A stretch of 64,000 bases of DNA from Nymphaea colorata (taxonomy: Eukaryota > Streptophyta > Magnoliopsida > Nymphaeales > Nymphaeaceae): NCBI RefSeq assembly GCF_008831285.2, contig NC_045150.1:9436001-9500000 (forward strand), read 5' to 3'. The notes beneath the pieces were generated by a model. That model was given only the letters and a program-made list of their open reading frames with translations, ran no database searches and was not told where the DNA came from. Positions 1-11,609 of this stretch are shown piece by piece. Numbering within the stretch: the stretch's first letter is position 1; every line of letters begins with the position of its first letter. The position numbers and the translations under genes are program-made.

Positions 1-2600
1 TTCTCATATTTCTTTTCTAATTTTCATTTGTTTTCGTTATCAGAGACAACAGAAGGTAATTGGCAGCAGAGACACTTTGTGAATGTTTCATAAATCGGTC
101 CAAAAAATTGAGACAGATTAATCAAACATTAGTTATAGTAAGATGAACCTGCTTCCATCTTTGGGGCTGCTTCACGGGATACTTACCAAATGTCTTTACT
201 GCCAAACAACCCTTCTGGGTTCGAATGTGTTAATGGTAAGGTTGAAAGGCAACCCTTTCTGAAGAGATTCAAGAAAGAATCCCAACGAAATAAATCAAAA
301 TTAATGATTAAAGAAAAATAAAATCTTTTCGTAAAATTAGATTTAGTTTTCCTTGCTTATTGTTTGCCAAGATTAGAGGAACATTACCCATTTAAGCTCT
401 TTCTATGCATTGTGTAATCAAGGCTCATGATGGTCTTTCATGGTGAAAAACTATGCATGTTTAATAAAAATAAGTTTTCATTGCTAGTTCTTATTTGTTC
501 TGCTTCTTTTATATTTTCTCAACAGAACCGGAATGGCTGCCATGAATATTGGTGAATCAAATAGCAACGAGACTCAGATTACTTCTTGAGTAAGGGCAAC
601 TTACCTCTGAGAAATATGATGTTGATTGTACCAATTATCCTAAGGCATAATAGATCTCACAAAGGGAAGATAAACTTTTGAGTGAATATCTTAGCACATT
701 GAAAGGAATGCAGGATGAGCTCAACTCATATATCCTTAACGCTATTGATCATCCGAAAATCAAGAAGATTAAAGAGAAAGAAAGAAAGGATTTTCCTGGT
801 GATTATAAAAATTAAATTTCTTCAAGCTATGGCCAAGAGGGGTTGTTGTGATATACACATCTCAATCTCTCTCTCTCTTAGTAAGACTAGTTCAAACCTT
901 CGGATCTTAGAACAAGCATCAGAAGTCACCTTATCTATGATCAGGATCCAAGGCAAGCAAGTGCAGTATAACTTTAACTACATCTTTAGTCATCTAAACA
1001 AAATTATACATGGGTTATTGTCACTGTGACCATATTATCGGCAATATAACGGCCATCGAATGCATATGAGATCTATATAAACTGATTAAGCATCGTTCAA
1101 CAAACTTAATTAATAATTGACGGTTCACAAAGTGCAACTTGTAAAGGAAATGACAATTTGTACTGTCTCAATCTCAGTTCACATCTTATATTGAAAATTG
1201 AGAAAACTGATGCGTATCGACAATGCGCATCAGCTCGTACAGCTTGATTAGTAATTAAATCCAGCTTGATTTGTCAGACAATTTAAAATCAAACCAATAA
1301 TCAAACACATGCCATCTATTTACATCCTCATCTTCAATTCTTTCAAGCAGCACTAGCAACATTTATTTAAGACTTTTTCTGAATCTTTACCACAAAAATC
1401 TCAGGAAAAATAACTTGTCTAAGTGAACAAACTAAAAACAGTTGAACTTCTTCGCATGCTAATAGCTTTCCTCTGAAGTTTTTTATTAACTAGAATACAA
1501 TAGATTTAGCGGATAGGAAAGAAGCAACTTCTACCTCTTTTATATTGAAGCTTCAAACGTCGAGGCACGAAAGGACATATTTTTCGGGTTTTTTTAGGAT
1601 AATTGAAGATGTTGTCCCATTGTCCTCGATCCTTCTGCCGCGGCTAGTGCTACACATGCAAGTACGGAATCCTGCGGGTCGGATTTATTAACCGAATCCG
1701 TGAAGAACAGAGGGTCCAATGCTTCACCAGAATCAGACAGAGCTTGCAGTTTGCAACTGAATCCAGTTCCAATCCAAACTCACTCCAAAATCCAAAAAGA
1801 TTCAGAATCCAAATTTACGCTAATATGCATCTTAAGTCAGCCAGTTCCATGGACCATACAAAAAAACAAGCACACGAGTCCAAAATTGAGTAAATTAGAT
1901 CCAAATCTGAATCATTGACAAACGTTAGGAACAAAAAAAAATGTTAATGACAGCCGTGTAGAATGAGACCTCACCGAAATGATGCACAACTCAAAGAAGG
2001 TGTTTGGTAATGGGAACAATGTCTGTGTTTCAATGAATGCTATGCATTCCTGTTATCGAATGTATAATTTTTTCAAAGAACAACTAGCTAATTTTTTAAT
2101 TAAATAATAATAAATGTATCAATTTTTTGAATTTCAAGTAATTTAAAATTACCAACGCAATACGAGGAGAACTATAGTGCTTTGACAAAAAACCAAAGGT
2201 CACTTCTTTTTCACGTGCATGGGAGTTCAAGAATCTCCATTTTCCCTACAAAAACAAAAGAGAAAAGAAAGCGACATTAAATGTTAATGCTACTAGCCTC
2301 AAAATGAAAATGAAGGTGTCTCTCTCTTTTCTTTGAGAGAGTTGGTGCAATGGTCTAGTAGGCAACTCATCTTCATCTTCGTTTAGAATCTTCAAAACGC
2401 CAATCTTCTTCTTCTCTGATACAAAAAGAAACAACCTGATGTGCAAGCAGAGTCATTAGAAGATACGAAAAGCACGTCGTCCTATAACCTATGGGAAAGA
2501 GAAGTTGGGTCTCTCTTTCAATCAGCTAATAAGATGGGCGCATATCTGATGAAGTGTGTTCATATAAAGGTTCAATCAGAAGGAAACGAACACCAAAGAG
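1..2600. other. Intergenic, no gene recognised
   Basis: AT-rich sequence with only short, low-quality open frames on either strand. Around 62-215 is one of several degenerate dispersed-repeat fragments of this window. It contains a phrase like 'cactttgtgaatgtttcat' and ends near 'ctgccaaacaaccctt', and relatives occur near 7.47, 14.1 and 23.65 kb. No splice-supported exon chain was seen. Confidence 0.6.
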
Positions 2601-2604
2601 AGTG

Positions 2605-2790
2605 ATTGCAGGCGTCGGAGCCCCCTTCAATCCAAGCAAGGAAGGAAAAGGCAGAGAACGTCTCCTGCGTCATGCTCACCGTTGGGTTTGTGCTTGGCAC
2701 CGCGTACAAACCGAATGGTGTTCATGAAGTAGCAGATGTTTCACACCTTCTGCCCGCCTTAGTTAGATTGAACGAAAGCTCCAACGTCAA
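2605..2790 (-). ncRNA. MIR159: MIR159-family microRNA precursor
   Basis: Read on the minus strand, the 3' arm carries CTTGGATTGAAGGGGGCTCC (about 2617-2636). This differs by one base from the miR159 type CTTGGATTGAAGGGAGCTCC, and the GGATTG core separates it from miR319 (GGACTG). The 5' arm (2761-2782) reads GGAGCTTTCGTTCAATCTAA and pairs with the mature segment with few mismatches. Pairing continues inward: GGCAGAAGG of the 5' arm matches TCTGCC and CCTT of the 3' arm. The roughly 185-nt stem-loop with the mature RNA low on the 3' arm is the usual MIR159/319 architecture. miR159 normally directs cleavage of GAMYB-like MYB mRNAs. A minus-strand TATA box lies about 230 bp upstream of the hairpin. 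A plus-strand open frame across this block is its antisense shadow. The hairpin was judged by eye, and expression cannot be seen. Confidence 0.82.
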
Positions 2791-2861
2791 AAGAACTGAA
2801 CCATATAATTCAACGGGGAAAGAAAAAGCCATGCTAAGAATCCTGACAATTGACTGTAAGC

Positions 2862-2884
2862 GAGAGAGAGAGAGAGAGAGAGAA
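2862..2884. repeat. (GA)n microsatellite in MIR159 leader
   Basis: Short GA run (CT on the transcribed minus strand) between the TATA box and the miR159 hairpin. CT-rich tracts are common in plant 5' leaders, which fits transcription from the 3018-3025 TATA box. Confidence 0.8.
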
Positions 2885-3017
2885 TATGCAGTCTGTAAGG
2901 AGATTCAGCGAGGAAGTCGAGAGAAAAGTGGAAAGTTGCAGCGAAGAGATGGGAAGATGGTTTAGGAGTACTTGGAAGAGGATGGTGAATGGTGGGTAGC
3001 AAGCTTTTGGTGGCTTC

Positions 3018-3025
3018 TTAATATA
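3018..3025 (-). promoter_or_regulatory. TATA box for the MIR159 transcript
   Basis: On the minus strand the sequence reads CTCTATATTAAG, a good plant TATA match. A start about 30 bp downstream (near 2990) would give a leader of roughly 200 nt before the hairpin, with a CT-rich tract, as is usual for plant MIR genes. The link to MIR159 is inferred from strand and distance. Confidence 0.55.
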
Positions 3026-3039
3026 GAGCTCGGACATGG

Positions 3040-4718
3040 GCAGGCAGTAAAACCCTAGAGTCAGGTCTGACCATCACATGACGCCATGAACGTGAACTTC
3101 GAGAAGCAGCAAACAATTGATTGATTCCAGATCGTAGCGATAAAAAAGAATGTGACTATAACGGACTTATGATGGAAAATCGTGAAACTTTAACTAATCG
3201 GTTTAATGGGAATCTCAGACAAGATTAGTTCCTGACCACCATGAACTGAGAAGACAACACTAAAAGGGAAAAAATAAAATCAATTAACAGGGCAACGAAC
3301 AAAATCGAGAGTACTTGATCCAAGATTTTTAAACACCACAGTCCACACCAATGAAAACTCAAATAAAATTTCATCACATGACTAACAATCATATTTCTCT
3401 TTTATAATGACACTGGCCATATAATATGCAACTGGAGTAACAAAAGTCACAAGCAGCTTGTCCATAATTTCCGGTGCATCCATGCTGGAAGATAGGTCTC
3501 CCCACCACCTTTATTAGCAAAGAGTAAACAAAAAAAGCTTGTCCATATCAACCGGTGCTTGAAGAGAGACATTTTCTTCAACTTCCTCCCTCGGTTGACA
3601 AAAACCTAGCCTTTTCAAACACGGCACAAATTCCACCGCTGACAATGTCACCCTTCCTCAGTCAGATTTCTAAAGGGGTCTACATTTTTAACCAAGGTGA
3701 AATTAACCATTGAAGGTAGAGGGTCATGGCCGCTTTAATTAATTATTTTTATGGCCCTCAATTTTGGTGGCAGGAATTATTAAATAAAATTTCCAGTACA
3801 TGACTCGACAGGCCTCCGTACACTTAGCTAGTTGGACTTTTTTCAAATCTCAGGCTTGAGGAGTTAGTTTAATTCGGGGTGTGAAGAAGGCCAAAGAATC
3901 AAGACAACAAAATATTGATAAATCACGGATTCTCATGGCGTTTGTAACAACAGTATAATCAAAGCAGGAACAAGGTAAAAATAAAGAACCCAAGTTAACT
4001 AAGGAGTATATAACTCCATTATGCTCCTCATCCGCGGGGAAAAGAAAGTTTGGTGTTTCTAAAAAGTATAAGTATGCATCTTTTATTAGTTCAGTGGTGT
4101 TAGCACTCTACAGAGAAGTAGATGTGCTTTTCCCTGCTGCCATACTAGTTAGTTAGTTGTACTCATTTTCTTCTCAACTTAGTGATCTTCTTTCTGTCTT
4201 GTAAGATTAGAAGCCTATTATGTATAATGAAAGGTTCTTCAATTTTAATAAGGTGATTCATGATTCAATTATTGTTCTTGATTCGAAATTGAAATGAAGA
4301 ACAAGGGTAACAGCCAACAGGCCAGTGGGCAAAAGTGTAGGTTGGGAAATGATATGGTCCATGGGTATCATGTTGTTAATAAAGAAGGTGACCGCAAGGA
4401 CTTCGTTGGAGTTATCTCCGTTCCTGACCACGAAGGAATCCCAACCTTTTCTAATCGGGATACTAGGATATTAGGTCTTCCACACTTTAATATTTGGATA
4501 ATGTAGTTCCAAGTTCCAATATGCGGCCTCAAAATCCTCTTCCACTGGTTGAAGCGTTCGCCCCCTTATTTTGGAAGAAGTTTTCTCGCATTCTTAAATG
4601 CAACTTGGCTTGCATTTCTGTTTATTCCGATGGAGGAATGCCCAGTTGTTGCTTGTTGTTTCCCTCTCATGTTGTGCATAGATTCCCAATGAAACCAAAT
4701 TATAATGATGCTCTCTAG
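3040..4718. other. Intergenic, no gene recognised
   Basis: No convincing coding exon. Two short adjacent plus-strand frames (4294-4506 and 4494-4718) show no recognisable domain. The stretch 4140-4290, with phrases like 'cctattatgtataatgaaaggttcttc', resembles the end of a retrotransposon LTR, but no partner LTR or gag/pol was found. Confidence 0.5.
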
Positions 4719-4868
4719 ATTCCATGCTTGTAAAGGAGAAATTAGGTTGAACTTCTTCTGTGGGTCAAATGTAGAAACGTGACTTTATATATATATATAT
4801 ATAGTCACGTTTCTACATTTGACCCACAGAAGAAGTTCAACCTAATTTCTCCTTTACAAGCATGGAAT
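4719..4868. repeat. Perfect 66-bp inverted repeat with TA-rich loop
   Basis: Positions 4719-4784 are the exact reverse complement of 4803-4868, with no mismatch in 66 bp. They are separated by 18 bases, almost all TA repeats. Transcription of either strand would give a perfect 66-bp hairpin. The lack of divergence between arms implies a very recent inverted duplication, gene conversion, or an assembly/fold-back artefact. The arms contain no coding frame that I recognise. It lies between the MIR159 and MIR319 hairpins. Confidence 0.95.
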
Positions 4869-5474
4869 GAAAGTAAACAGAGTTTACAAAGTTGGGATCT
4901 ATTTTCAGTACCCAATTTACAAACTTTATATAGTTAGATCAGCCTGGTAGCATGTGGTGTCACCGAAAGCTTATTTGGACCAATTATAGAAACGAATATG
5001 AAAGGAATACATTGGATTTGATTAATATGTGCAATATGTGAGCGGATTTTGGATTTGCTTATATACGTTCTCGTATAACCTATGCTTTACATTCCCCTTG
5101 AGTTGTATGAGTTTGATTAGGTTCCATTTTCATAGTAGCAGCAGTACCTAAAATCCAAAGTTGTTTACATCGAAAGACTTCAAGACCCTGATCCAACATA
5201 TGCACAAGCCCAAGTTGGCAACTGGAAGCTCACGAGTTCAATGGAAAAACATTAAAGTGCCCAAACTTCTAAGAGCCGTACCGATTCTCCAATTGGTTGA
5301 ACGATTCTGGACCTTGCCATTATGTTGCTTCACATTTTTTTTGGCATTGTTGGCCCCATATAACATGGTGATCAGGGTTAGTATGCACCCTTATCAGGCA
5401 AAAGATAGATAGCCGCTATGGGCATAACATATTTGGTTAGACTGGAGGGTCAGTGAAAGTTTGATCATCAGTTT

Positions 5475-6305
5475 GATTCTTGTGGCGCTACTTATTTAGA
5501 CTGTAAATGGTGGATGCACGACACTCTAGTTGATGGGTGTTTCACTCCCTACCAAAGTCTCAAAGGCAGGAAAAAAAAGAAGGGGCTTCAGCGTCTTTAG
5601 GGTAGCTAAGTAGAGAGAGCTTTCTACTTATCTGGACTGTAAATGGCGGATGCACTATACTTTAGCTCATGAATGTCTTACTCGCCACCCAGGTCTCGAA
5701 GGCAGGAAAAGAAGGAGCTTTGACCTTTTTAGGTTAGCTAAGTGGAGAGAGCTTTCTATTTATCTGGACTGTAAATAATGAATGCACTGCACTCTAGCTG
5801 ATGGGTATCTCACTCTCCACCCAGGTCTCAAATGTAGGAAAAAGAAGAAGGGGATTCGGCTCTTTATGGTTGCTAAGTAGAAAGAGTTTTTTACTTATTT
5901 GGACTGTAAATGGTGGAAGCACGACACTCTAGTTGATGGGCATCTCACTCCCAACTCAAGTCTCGAAGGCAGGAAAAAGAAGAAGGGACTTCGGCCTCTT
6001 TAGGCTAGCTAAGTAGAGAGAGCTTTCTAGTTATCTAGATTGTAAATGACAGATGCACTACATTCTAGTTGATGGGTGTCTCACTCCACGCTCAGGTTTC
6101 GAAGACAGGAAAAAAAAGAAGGGGCTTCGGCCTCTTTAGGGTAGCTAAGTAGAGAGAGTTTTCTACTTGTCTGAACTGTAAATGGCGGATGCACTACATT
6201 CTAGCTGATAGGTGTATGACTCCCCACCCAAGTCTCGAAGGCAAGAAGAAGAAGAAGGGACTTCGGCCTCTTTAGAGTAGCTAAATAGAGAGAGCTTTCA
6301 TTTTT
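5475..6305. repeat. Minisatellite, ~136-bp unit, about 6 copies
   Basis: The phrase 'gctaagtagagagagctttct' recurs near 5605, 5738, 5873, 6009, 6145 and 6281, giving spacings of about 132-136 bp. Each unit also has 'ctgtaaatggcggatgcac', 'gatgggtgtctcactcc' and 'ggtctcgaaggcaggaaaa'. Copies differ by substitutions and small indels. No unit stays open as protein. The 'ggtctcgaaggcag' piece loosely resembles a Pol III box B, so a tandemly amplified SINE-like piece is possible but unproven. Confidence 0.85.
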
Positions 6306-9300
6306 AAATCTTTATACCCACCCACACCACAACAAAGAACTGTGTAAAATGTAGTGGGACTTAAATTATTTGATGTCAATTTGTGGGTATGATCCATATC
6401 TTAATGAGTCTGAGCTCGAGACCAATACTGTTTCCGTGGTAGAGTAGAAGATGGTGATAAGAATCTCGTATTCTCTGAACTGCTGTGTTCCATAAATGGT
6501 TCCATTTTACACATTCATGGAACACAGCATTCTAAAGGACACACCATTCCTGATTCCAAACCCCCGCATCTTGACAAAATTGACTGTTTGTTAGCTGACA
6601 CAATCTCGTTCACTCTTGGATTAGTTTTGGATCCAATGCTTATCAAACACGGGCAGAAGATCTGGGTTGAGGAACTCACCCAAGACGCCCTGGACAAAAA
6701 ATGGCCTGATCACACACTGCAGGACAAAATTAGTTAGGACGACGAATGCTCCATTATCAGCATGCATGTCGATCCGCTTCACGCATGGAAACGTTCTTAA
6801 CCGTCCATTTTAATGTCCATGTCCCTTGGATCCAATCCGTTCATGAGTTCTTGACCTTAACAATCGTACCTGGTCGGCTGGAAATGAGTGAGTTCGAGGC
6901 GAGGACTAAAACTCGTGCATGTGATTATTAAAGCAAGTCCAGTTTGATCCAAACAGAGTAAATTTGTTTCAGCTAATTTAAGTTCATTGTACACGACTTC
7001 TTATGAAGTTGAATGGCAACTTTATGTTCAAAACTAGTTGGTGTTTCCCTCTTTTGTTTGATTTATAATATAAAAAAGCAACCACCTCTTGTAATTTTCT
7101 CAATAGGGGCCTCACCTTTTATCAAAACTGTCGAAGGAAAAATGTTAGCAGTAATTTTTCTTTTTCACATTGTTCCTCGCTCCACCTTGAGGTTCATTTA
7201 GTTTTCTCGGTTCATGTGACTACGCTCACAAACTTCTGGCTATTAATAACCCCATTCAATAACCGCTAGTTAATTTTTGAACCATGAAATCTTGTCAAAA
7301 GACTCTTAACCCAACTTATTTCACTGCCCAATAAGTCCCTTCTTATGTGGCATTATCATCAGGCCCGACTAGATTGCATCCCACCGATCTCTTTAACTCG
7401 AGGCCCAAGAAAAAATGAGACAAAATTGAAGATCTTACAAGTCTTTTCAGTAGAGCTCTAAAAGTCGCAAGATGAACACTTTGTGAGTGTTTCATGAAAC
7501 TGACCAATGTACTAGTGTGTTTTGAGATTGTAGCACGGTCACAAGCTAGCTAGCATCGTCAAGTAGTTGAGGTAGCCAATGTTGTTAGAATTGCCCTGAA
7601 TCAGCTGATTGGATTTAAAGGTGCCCACAGCTTTCATTATTTTTGTAAGTTTTTTTGTATTTTTAAATAATATAGTTATTTTTCAATGGATTTTAAAACA
7701 TTTTTAGCCTATTAAAAACCGCTTCAGTCGAATCAGTGAATCGGCCGATTCATCAAATCGTCAGCCTTGGTTATTTGCAGGAGGAGAGGGGCAAGAGGGA
7801 CCATGCCGCAGTCTCCCCTACGTTTTGACAAATTAGATTTTACACATCGGTTGCGGCTATGGTCATCGGTTTGGCAGCCAATAGCTGGTTCGAACCATGT
7901 TGTCGTCCCTTGTGCTGCAAAAAAAAGAAAGCAGGAAGCAGAAGTTGATGAACATCTTCAAGGGTTTTATCAACCAAGGATTGATACGTAAGAACAGACA
8001 TTTGAGTCGCGCAGAAACAGATCGATGACGGTGAGTGATTTGAAGGCATTTTCCAAGCAGAAACTTTATAGTTCATCAAGGGTCAATTACTATGGAACCA
8101 ACTCGTAGTTCGATATTGTGATTTAACCAATCTGTTCACCAGCTATGCAATCCAGTGGGCGGGCATACTTGGAGTTGTCATCTGAACAAGTCATTACTGA
8201 CAAACTTAGACCAAATATAGATTATAAACGAAGGTTCAGAATCACGAAGCTCAAACGAATTGGAACATCTACCAAGCTGAAGATTAGGTTAGCAGATGTG
8301 ATCTCCTTCAAACCGTTAACAGCCTAAGATAATTTTCACCAATCAAAATTAACTTTCGGGCTATGTCGCAGTGAGGAATTTTGAATCTAAATCTGAAACA
8401 ACTCTAAATCAAATTTCAACCCTTTCAACTGACATATGAATCTGACTAAATGTAACACCAAATGGATGAAAAGAAAAGGGAAAGGGGAGGCAGATGAGAG
8501 GAAAAGAGAGGGAGAAAAAGAAAGGGTGGGAAGAAAAGGATGTCACGCTTCTTTCCTTTCTGTCTTAATCTCTCCAACTTCGGAATGATTGAATTTACGT
8601 TGAATTTTTTGTTTTTCTCTTTTCCTTGCATAAAAATGGGATTGATGCATTTCCATGTTGGATTAGAACAAATTAAAATCCAATCCCCACCAAATTCAAC
8701 TATATAAAGTCCATTATACAACAAGTTCGACTAAGTAAAATTAATCTAATTTACAAGTCCATCACTTGGGCAAGACAACGTAATTGGTAAATGAGGATGG
8801 TAAGGAGAACATAACAAAGTATTATTCCGATGAAAGCTTAAATCCTCATGGTCTCCCCTTCTTCGTGAGAGCATGCAAAATGGGGACATTTGGAATTTGA
8901 TGTTGTCCGCTGCTTTGTTGTAGAATCCGAATCTATTTAGCTCATCCAATCAATTTGCAACGTCCCTACACATTGCTAATATTTGCACATTAAATCTCCA
9001 TTAATAATCGGAATCGGACATGAAAAGGGATTATAAAATTATAACAGTTCACTTGGACATTCTCAAGATCAGTTATAATAACCAGATCACAAGGACTTGG
9101 CATAGATTCAAATCTAAATATGAGTTGTTGACATCCTCAAGTGGAAGCTTGATAAGGAGAACATTGTGTTGTTGGAACACTATGTTATTAAAAACCTAAC
9201 ATTACAATAAGTTTAATTGTTGCTGTATAAGGAAAATGGCAGAGACGGATCAGAAAATAAGCCTCAAGGCAGAAACAAAAATATCTAATGTAACGTATTG

Positions 9301-9830
9301 ATCAAAGACAATTGACATAAGAAAAAAACAAAGGAACAATCACAGGGACAAGATTGAATGGAGTTAAGAGAACAAAAAGCGTTCACCTATATGTTCTTCT
9401 AAAGATTACAGCAGTTATAGTAATTATATATATATGGACAAACTATAAGGCACTCGGAATCTTGATACCAAGTTTGTACAAGGTGAGGGGTGTCAACCCA
9501 TGAGACTCGAGTCACATACATCCTCTACTTAAGAACATTACATTAGCAAAGGAAGTAAAGTTCTAGAGGTTTAAACAAATACGAGTTAATCTCAGGGATT
9601 CCAACAATTAAGTTAATCTTGTAGTCAGAATTATATAATTTAATTCATCAGAATAAAACAAAAGAAACAAACACGTTTCTGAAGCCATTATTCTTTATGC
9701 CCAATCGTTTTTATAATATTAATCAACCACTCTGTACAGAAAACCTTCGTAAGTAATGCGTCCTTAAAAAAAAAAAAAAAAAAAGACGTGCAGAACCAAG
9801 ATCTGAAAATAGCCAATAAAACGCATGAGA
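6306..9830. other. Intergenic, no gene recognised
   Basis: AT-rich, with short unsupported frames only. It contains a dispersed-repeat fragment near 7470-7520 ('aacactttgtgagtgtttcatga'), a lone box-B-like 'ggttcgaacc' at about 7887 without a credible box A or tRNA fold, and a poly(A) tract at 9766-9784. Confidence 0.55.
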
Positions 9831-10234
9831 TTAAGTAGTCAAAAAAGGTCGACATTTTTTAAATAGATAAAGCTTAGCGTCATGTGCCAACCAAAGAATT
9901 TCTTGTAAAACAGCCAACAGCACATATTCAACGAGGCTGTGCACTTCAAACCTTCTAGATAAAAAGGATGAAGGTTTCTGATGAATCCAAAGAGTTCCCT
10001 GTAGTTGTAGAATAAGTTCATAAATCGGCAGTGTATGAAGCCACATGTTGAATCCATGGTATCAAAGAACCATGTGGCCGTCATAGAACACGGATTGAAC
10101 TTGTAACGCCCAAAGAATTTACTCGGGAAGAAAGATGAGGCAGAGAGATTCATGATACCACAATACCACACACGAAATATCTAGATCAGGATCATAGATA
10201 CATATGTAAATACCCAAGCATGTTAAATAAGAAA

Positions 10235-10251
10235 AAGAGAGAGAGAGAGAG
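10235..10251. repeat. Short (GA)n microsatellite
   Basis: GA dinucleotide run downstream (on the minus strand) of the MIR319 hairpin. A second CT-rich patch lies at about 10397-10412. They may be in the pri-miR319 transcript tail. Confidence 0.7.
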
Positions 10252-10724
10252 ACTACGTGGTAAAACGTGTTTTTATACTTAAATAATGTTTTCTTTACAT
10301 GAATCGCAAAGGTACATCATAATTAAGGACAAAATCAATAACGCTTGCATGACATAAGAGATACAAGTTCCAGATTAAATATAATATGATCCTCTCCCTC
10401 TCTATCTCTCTCTTGCAGGCAGGATTCAGTTGTTGCACCATCCAGCCCACACCCAAAACATGTTGACTGAGGAACACGCTTCATACACTGTCCATAGTTT
10501 CAAGCGTTGAGGATTCCTCCTACCAAACAAACACCAAGGACTATGAAGTGAACACCAAGGACTATGAAGTGAGAAGAAAGTTAGACAAACAAAATGCATG
10601 CAAGGAATCGGCTGACCTTCACGAGATGAAATATCTGAATCAAACTTACAGAAGACGATGCCCCTTGGATGTGAAGAAGCAAGGAAGAGACGTGAAACTA
10701 AAACAATTAGAAAGTACTTGGGAG

Positions 10725-10915
10725 AAAACAAAGAGGGAGCTCCCTTCAGTCCAAGAAGGGATAACACAGAATTCAAACCTATCTCCCGCATCATTCACAC
10801 ATCTGACGAGTACCCGTCACCGCCATTGTACTCAGCACATGAATGAATGAGTCGGCAGATAGTTCAATTCTAATGCTACCCATAGTGGACTGAAGAAAGC
10901 TCTCTATCTCTCTCC
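10725..10915 (-). ncRNA. MIR319: MIR319 microRNA precursor
   Basis: On the minus strand the 3' arm holds TTGGACTGAAGGGAGCTCCC, then T (10734-10754), the canonical miR319. The 5' arm (10884-10905) reads AGAGAGCTTTCTTCAGTCCA, then CT, the usual miR319 passenger strand. The stem between them also has the conserved landmarks of long MIR319 precursors: ATGGGTAGCA just after the passenger strand, TGCCGACTCATTCATTCA toward the loop, and TGAATGATGCGGGAGA on the returning arm. miR319 targets TCP-family transcription factors that control leaf and flower growth. The related MIR159-type hairpin lies about 8 kb downstream on the same strand. A minus-strand TATA box sits near 11.6 kb, about 690 bp from the hairpin, so the pri-miRNA leader would be long or spliced. 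Confidence 0.95.
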
Positions 10916-11593
10916 CCTACTCAAGTAATCTCTCCCCTACTCAAGTAATCTTGACAAGGCGATTCAGACAAGGAACGTTGGCTTAACAGGCGAAGCTCGA
11001 GCTGCAGTCGGAAAGATCGATGACGAGGAGATGCTCAACCACCAGTTGTCTATCAGTCTCTTGCAGAAACTAAAATAAAGAAGTAGAAAACAAGGATAAC
11101 GTGCAGAAGAAACCAGAGACAAGTACATCTTTTAATTAAGCTAATCGTACTTGCACATACCAAACGCATGAAACACGTAAGATATTCGTCCGAAGATCAA
11201 AACCAACCACACTTTCTGAAACAAGACGGGCTCTTGCTCTGAAAGCACTGGAAGAGAGGAGAAATATGGAGGCAAAAGTAAATAAAAAGAAATGGAAGCA
11301 AAAACAAACTTAAACGAAGAAAGATATCAAACGCTAAGAGAAATGTACAGGACCCAGGAAACTACTCGAACGCCTTCTAGAATCACTCTTCCTCTACCAG
11401 ATCCCAGTTGAGTCGGCCATTAACACTACTTTCATATCTCTCTCTCTCTCTCAAATGGTGAAGTGGGCAGGAAACTAATCGGCGACCAAGACGGGGGACG
11501 ATGTCAGGCGCCCCTCTCTTTACCGGTCCCTTCCCCTCAATCCTCCTCGTCCGATCCGTCGTTTTCAAGAGAGAGGAGAGGGAGAGCGATGGC

Positions 11594-11601
11594 ATTTATA
11601 A
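11594..11601 (-). promoter_or_regulatory. TATA box, probable MIR319 promoter
   Basis: The minus strand reads GGTTATAAATGCC, followed by CT-rich sequence and a (GA)n run (about 11437-11452) typical of a plant leader. It is the best TATA match upstream of the MIR319 hairpin on that strand. Short open frames in the leader (for example the 11383-11595 frame) encode nothing recognisable. Confidence 0.5.
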
Positions 11602-11609
11602 CCGAGAGT

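Noticed and set aside
2606-2965. Plus-strand 119-codon frame
   Set aside because: It is antisense to the MIR159 hairpin and leader, runs through a (GA)n repeat as Arg-Glu, and has no domain.
7880-7900. tRNA gene suggested by 'ggttcgaacc'
   Set aside because: No acceptor stem, anticodon arm or box A in the right place. The same holds for similar phrases near 231 and 53498.
10426-10850. Frames of 100-122 codons on both strands
   Set aside because: They overlap the MIR319 precursor, whose stem-loop explains the sequence.
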